Shown here in pieces: positions 61,783-64,000 of a stretch of DNA of 64,000 nucleotides. The stretch is from Bolinopsis microptera. Lineage: Eukaryota > Ctenophora > Tentaculata > Lobata > Bolinopsidae. The stretch is taken from assembly GCF_026151205.1 (NCBI RefSeq), contig NC_087075.1, forward strand, positions 14,893,628 to 14,957,627, given 5' to 3'. The translations under genes were made by a program, and so were the position numbers. The notes under the pieces were generated by a model. The model was not told the origin of the DNA. It did not search any database and worked only from the letters and a program-made list of their open reading frames with translations. The first letter of the stretch is position 1; every line of letters starts with the position of its first letter.

Positions 61783-61883
61783 CAACAAGTTCAATATATA
61801 TGGTTACTATAGCAACACTATGGTTATTACAGTAACACTCTAGTTATTATAGCAACATATTCTAGTCAACAAGTTCAATATAT
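61783..61883 (-). repeat. Dispersed inverted copy of a block from the 613-bp repeat
   Basis: The reverse complement matches 53745-53813 (copy B) and the same place in copy C at roughly 90 percent: CAACAAGTTCAATATAT followed by GGTTACTATAGCAACAC and CAGTAACACTC. Here CAACAAGTTCAATATAT also recurs at 61867-61883, bracketing the block. Confidence 0.8.
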
Positions 61884-63717
61884 TATATTCTGGGAAAATA
61901 TAAGCCGATTATAGATAGACTACTACTTACAGATACAATATAGTGCTTTTGGACACGAAGGGAAACACACAACGTAAGGCTTGAAATCTTCGTAAAACTA
62001 CATCATTAGAGCCTGTAAAAACATTTAACTTTAAGATTTAAGCACTCTATCAAGTAACATTTATATATAATCACCATAGTTTATTAACTCAAACGTAAAA
62101 ATTGGCAGGCAAAATTTTATCAGTCAAAATTCGTAGCATGTAAGTAATTATGAACATTCTTTAGTAAGGCTGATAAGCAGTGACTAGCACTACTTATCAA
62201 ACAAAACTTACAGATACAATGTTTACGGGCGAAGAAGTAGTGCCAACTCCAAATACTAATAATTTAGGGCTACCCGATGGATTAGTAACTTTAAGTAGCT
62301 GCAATTAACTTTAAGCAACTTTGATAACTATGAAACTACTGAACATCTTGCTGGTTTTTATGAGAAACCCTCAGAATTATGGAATAACCTAACACAGGTC
62401 CAATAACCTGGTAACCTGGTAACCTGGCAACCTCGTGCAGCCTAATCTATAGTTATAGCGAACTGTTCCCCGATATTTGAGTTGCGAGGGTCTTTTAATG
62501 TTGGGGCTACTCCTTTACTCGTTTCTGTCTGGTTCTAATATACCGTTACAATAATGACTTTAATATAATATTTAATTTGTTCCTTTACTCGTATTATATA
62601 ATATTGAATTTGTTCCTTTACTCCTTTATAATATTGAATTTGTTCTGACCTCATTATTAGCACTATTTCATTCTGCAGAACATCTGTTGAACTAGATATA
62701 GTAAAATTCTTGCATTTTATTAATTTTCTAGCGTGTGAACCTGTCAAGTGTCAAACTTGAATTATTTTGTTGCCCATCCCTTCCAGTTGTTTAGTTTTTG
62801 TAGTTGGTCGCTATACATGCCACTATTATACTAGGAGCAGCCTCTTCCTTGGAGTTATCAAATTCTCTCGGAGTTATTTCTTTCTAGAATATTTTACCTT
62901 CTAATCTCTCTGATCCAAAATCGTTAGAAATCCTTAAACCTCGGCCTCCTTAGAATACCGATGGCTGGTTAAACTTAGATTAATATACAATTTATAAGGT
63001 AACCTTAGGTCCACTTAACAATTCTCTATTACCATGGTGCCGCTATTACCATGGTGCCGCTGTGGCATCCAGGTAATAGTTAACATGTTATAAATATTAA
63101 TATGTCACAATCCCTGTGTACTGCACTATCACCAATAATATTAATATTCCTGCAATCATTAATTAAGTTATAATAACTGGTAATTATATTGGGTACGATA
63201 ACATATTATTAAAGGTATCGTATCAACCCGGCCCCGGTCCCTTGGTTTAACGTCCCGTACCCAGACGGTCCTATTACTACCCCTTATATCGATATTAATT
63301 ACTATTCCCTAATAATGCCTGTCACGTTTGTTAGGAGGCTAGCTGCCAAGTTGGCCAATAGTTACCCAGCTTACTACTAGTACGATTAGTTCTCCTTGGT
63401 ATCTAACATCTGATTATTATTAATATGGGTCCTTGTTTCAAGTAATTTGCCGCCAGTTAAACGTCCCCCGGCCCCAACCTCCATTTTAAATCAACTACCA
63501 GCCTGTAAGACTGCCAGGTTACCAGGTTACCAGGTTGTAAGACTGCAAACCACTCAACCAGGTGTTGTGACAAGAATATTTACACATCTAGTGCGTCACC
63601 GTCAACTCCCGGGTTGTTACCGTGTCACATTAATAAACTTAATGTCATTTTAAACTTCTGGAATCTTCCTCTTCTCATTGAGACCAGACTAGGCTTGTTT
63701 GAATGTTTGATCAGTAT

Positions 63718-63845
63718 ACCTGGTTACCAGGTTACCAGGTTACCAGGCCAAGTTACCAGGTTACCAAGTTACCAGGTTACCAGGTTGAAACCTGACAACC
63801 TGACAACCTGGTAACCTGGTAACCTGGTAACCTGGTAACCTGGCA
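63718..63845. repeat. Inverted repeat of 8-bp TTACCAGG/CCTGGTAA arrays
   Basis: About nine GTTACCAG units (63718-63786) are followed, after a ~20-bp spacer, by five GTAACCTG units (63806-63845), which are the reverse complement. Single strands could fold into a long hairpin with register freedom. Confidence 0.9.
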
Positions 63846-64000
63846 ACAAGGTTAATCGTGATTCATATTAGAATTTTGATGCTTAAGTGCTTTGATTGAG
63901 CTACCCTATTTGTCGTCAAGCTCATGATTTCGGTGTTATTTTCATTTCCAAGTATCCGTTAGATCTGTCATCTGCACCTCGAGGAATAAAGATTAATTTG

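Larger units (their letters stand above)
61456..64000. other. AT-rich non-coding DNA with small repeats
   Basis: No convincing gene. Small items: a 29-codon ATG frame at 62219-62308 (MFTGEEVVPTPNTNNLGLPD...), an imperfect TTGTTCCTTTACTC repeat at 62566-62646, a 17-bp TTACCATGGTGCCGCTA duplication near 63,030-63,060, and short TTACCAGG arrays at 62404-62432 and 63513-63537. Confidence 0.5.

Overview
The window is nuclear DNA of a multicellular eukaryote, most likely an invertebrate animal. It has spliced exons with phase-matched GT/AG introns, an RTE-clade LINE, a hAT-type DNA transposon and many minisatellites. There is no operon-like gene layout and I saw no rRNA or tRNA gene. The base composition is AT-rich. 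I cannot name the phylum from sequence alone.

Region 1 (about 1-48,493) is a head-to-tail tandem array of a ~7.17 kb unit: five complete copies and two partial ones, all on the + strand. Each unit carries six phase-compatible exons of the N-terminal part of the ribosome-biogenesis factor RRP5 (PDCD11). These encode a charged leader, the first S1 RNA-binding domain, the second S1 domain and the start of a third. Intron 1 holds a retroposon-like block with an ACACACAGAC tail. Downstream of exon 6 come two TGACATTAAT arrays, a ~0.92 kb non-autonomous hAT-like element with an 8-bp target duplication, a short TGTAACAG repeat, and a ~1.44 kb minisatellite of 19-bp units. The copies differ almost only by scattered single-base indels and homopolymer blow-ups, the pattern of raw long-read sequence. 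Broken frames here are therefore best read as sequencing error, not as pseudogene decay.

Region 2 (48,494-52,721) is clean sequence with no convincing gene. It contains GTATA microsatellites, a probable non-LTR retroposon 3' end with an (ATCA)n tail, and a 22-unit 18-bp minisatellite with a CACGTG E-box in every unit. It also has one 153-codon ORF of unknown nature.

Region 3 (52,722-59,216) is a ~613-bp repeat present three times head to tail (A, B, C). Copy B is split by a 3.4 kb minus-strand RTE-type LINE with an intact 1010-aa endonuclease/reverse transcriptase ORF and a 4-bp target duplication. In copy C a ~37-bp motif that is single in A and B has expanded into a 29-unit array. Each copy keeps a short ATG-initiated reading frame.

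Region 4 (59,217-64,000) is AT-rich non-coding DNA with a 32-unit, 37-bp minisatellite open in all three forward frames. It also holds an inverted dispersed copy of part of the region 3 repeat, and 8-bp TTACCAGG arrays, one of which forms an inverted repeat. The only clearly intact protein gene in the window is the LINE ORF. The RRP5 fragments are the only recognisable host-gene sequence.
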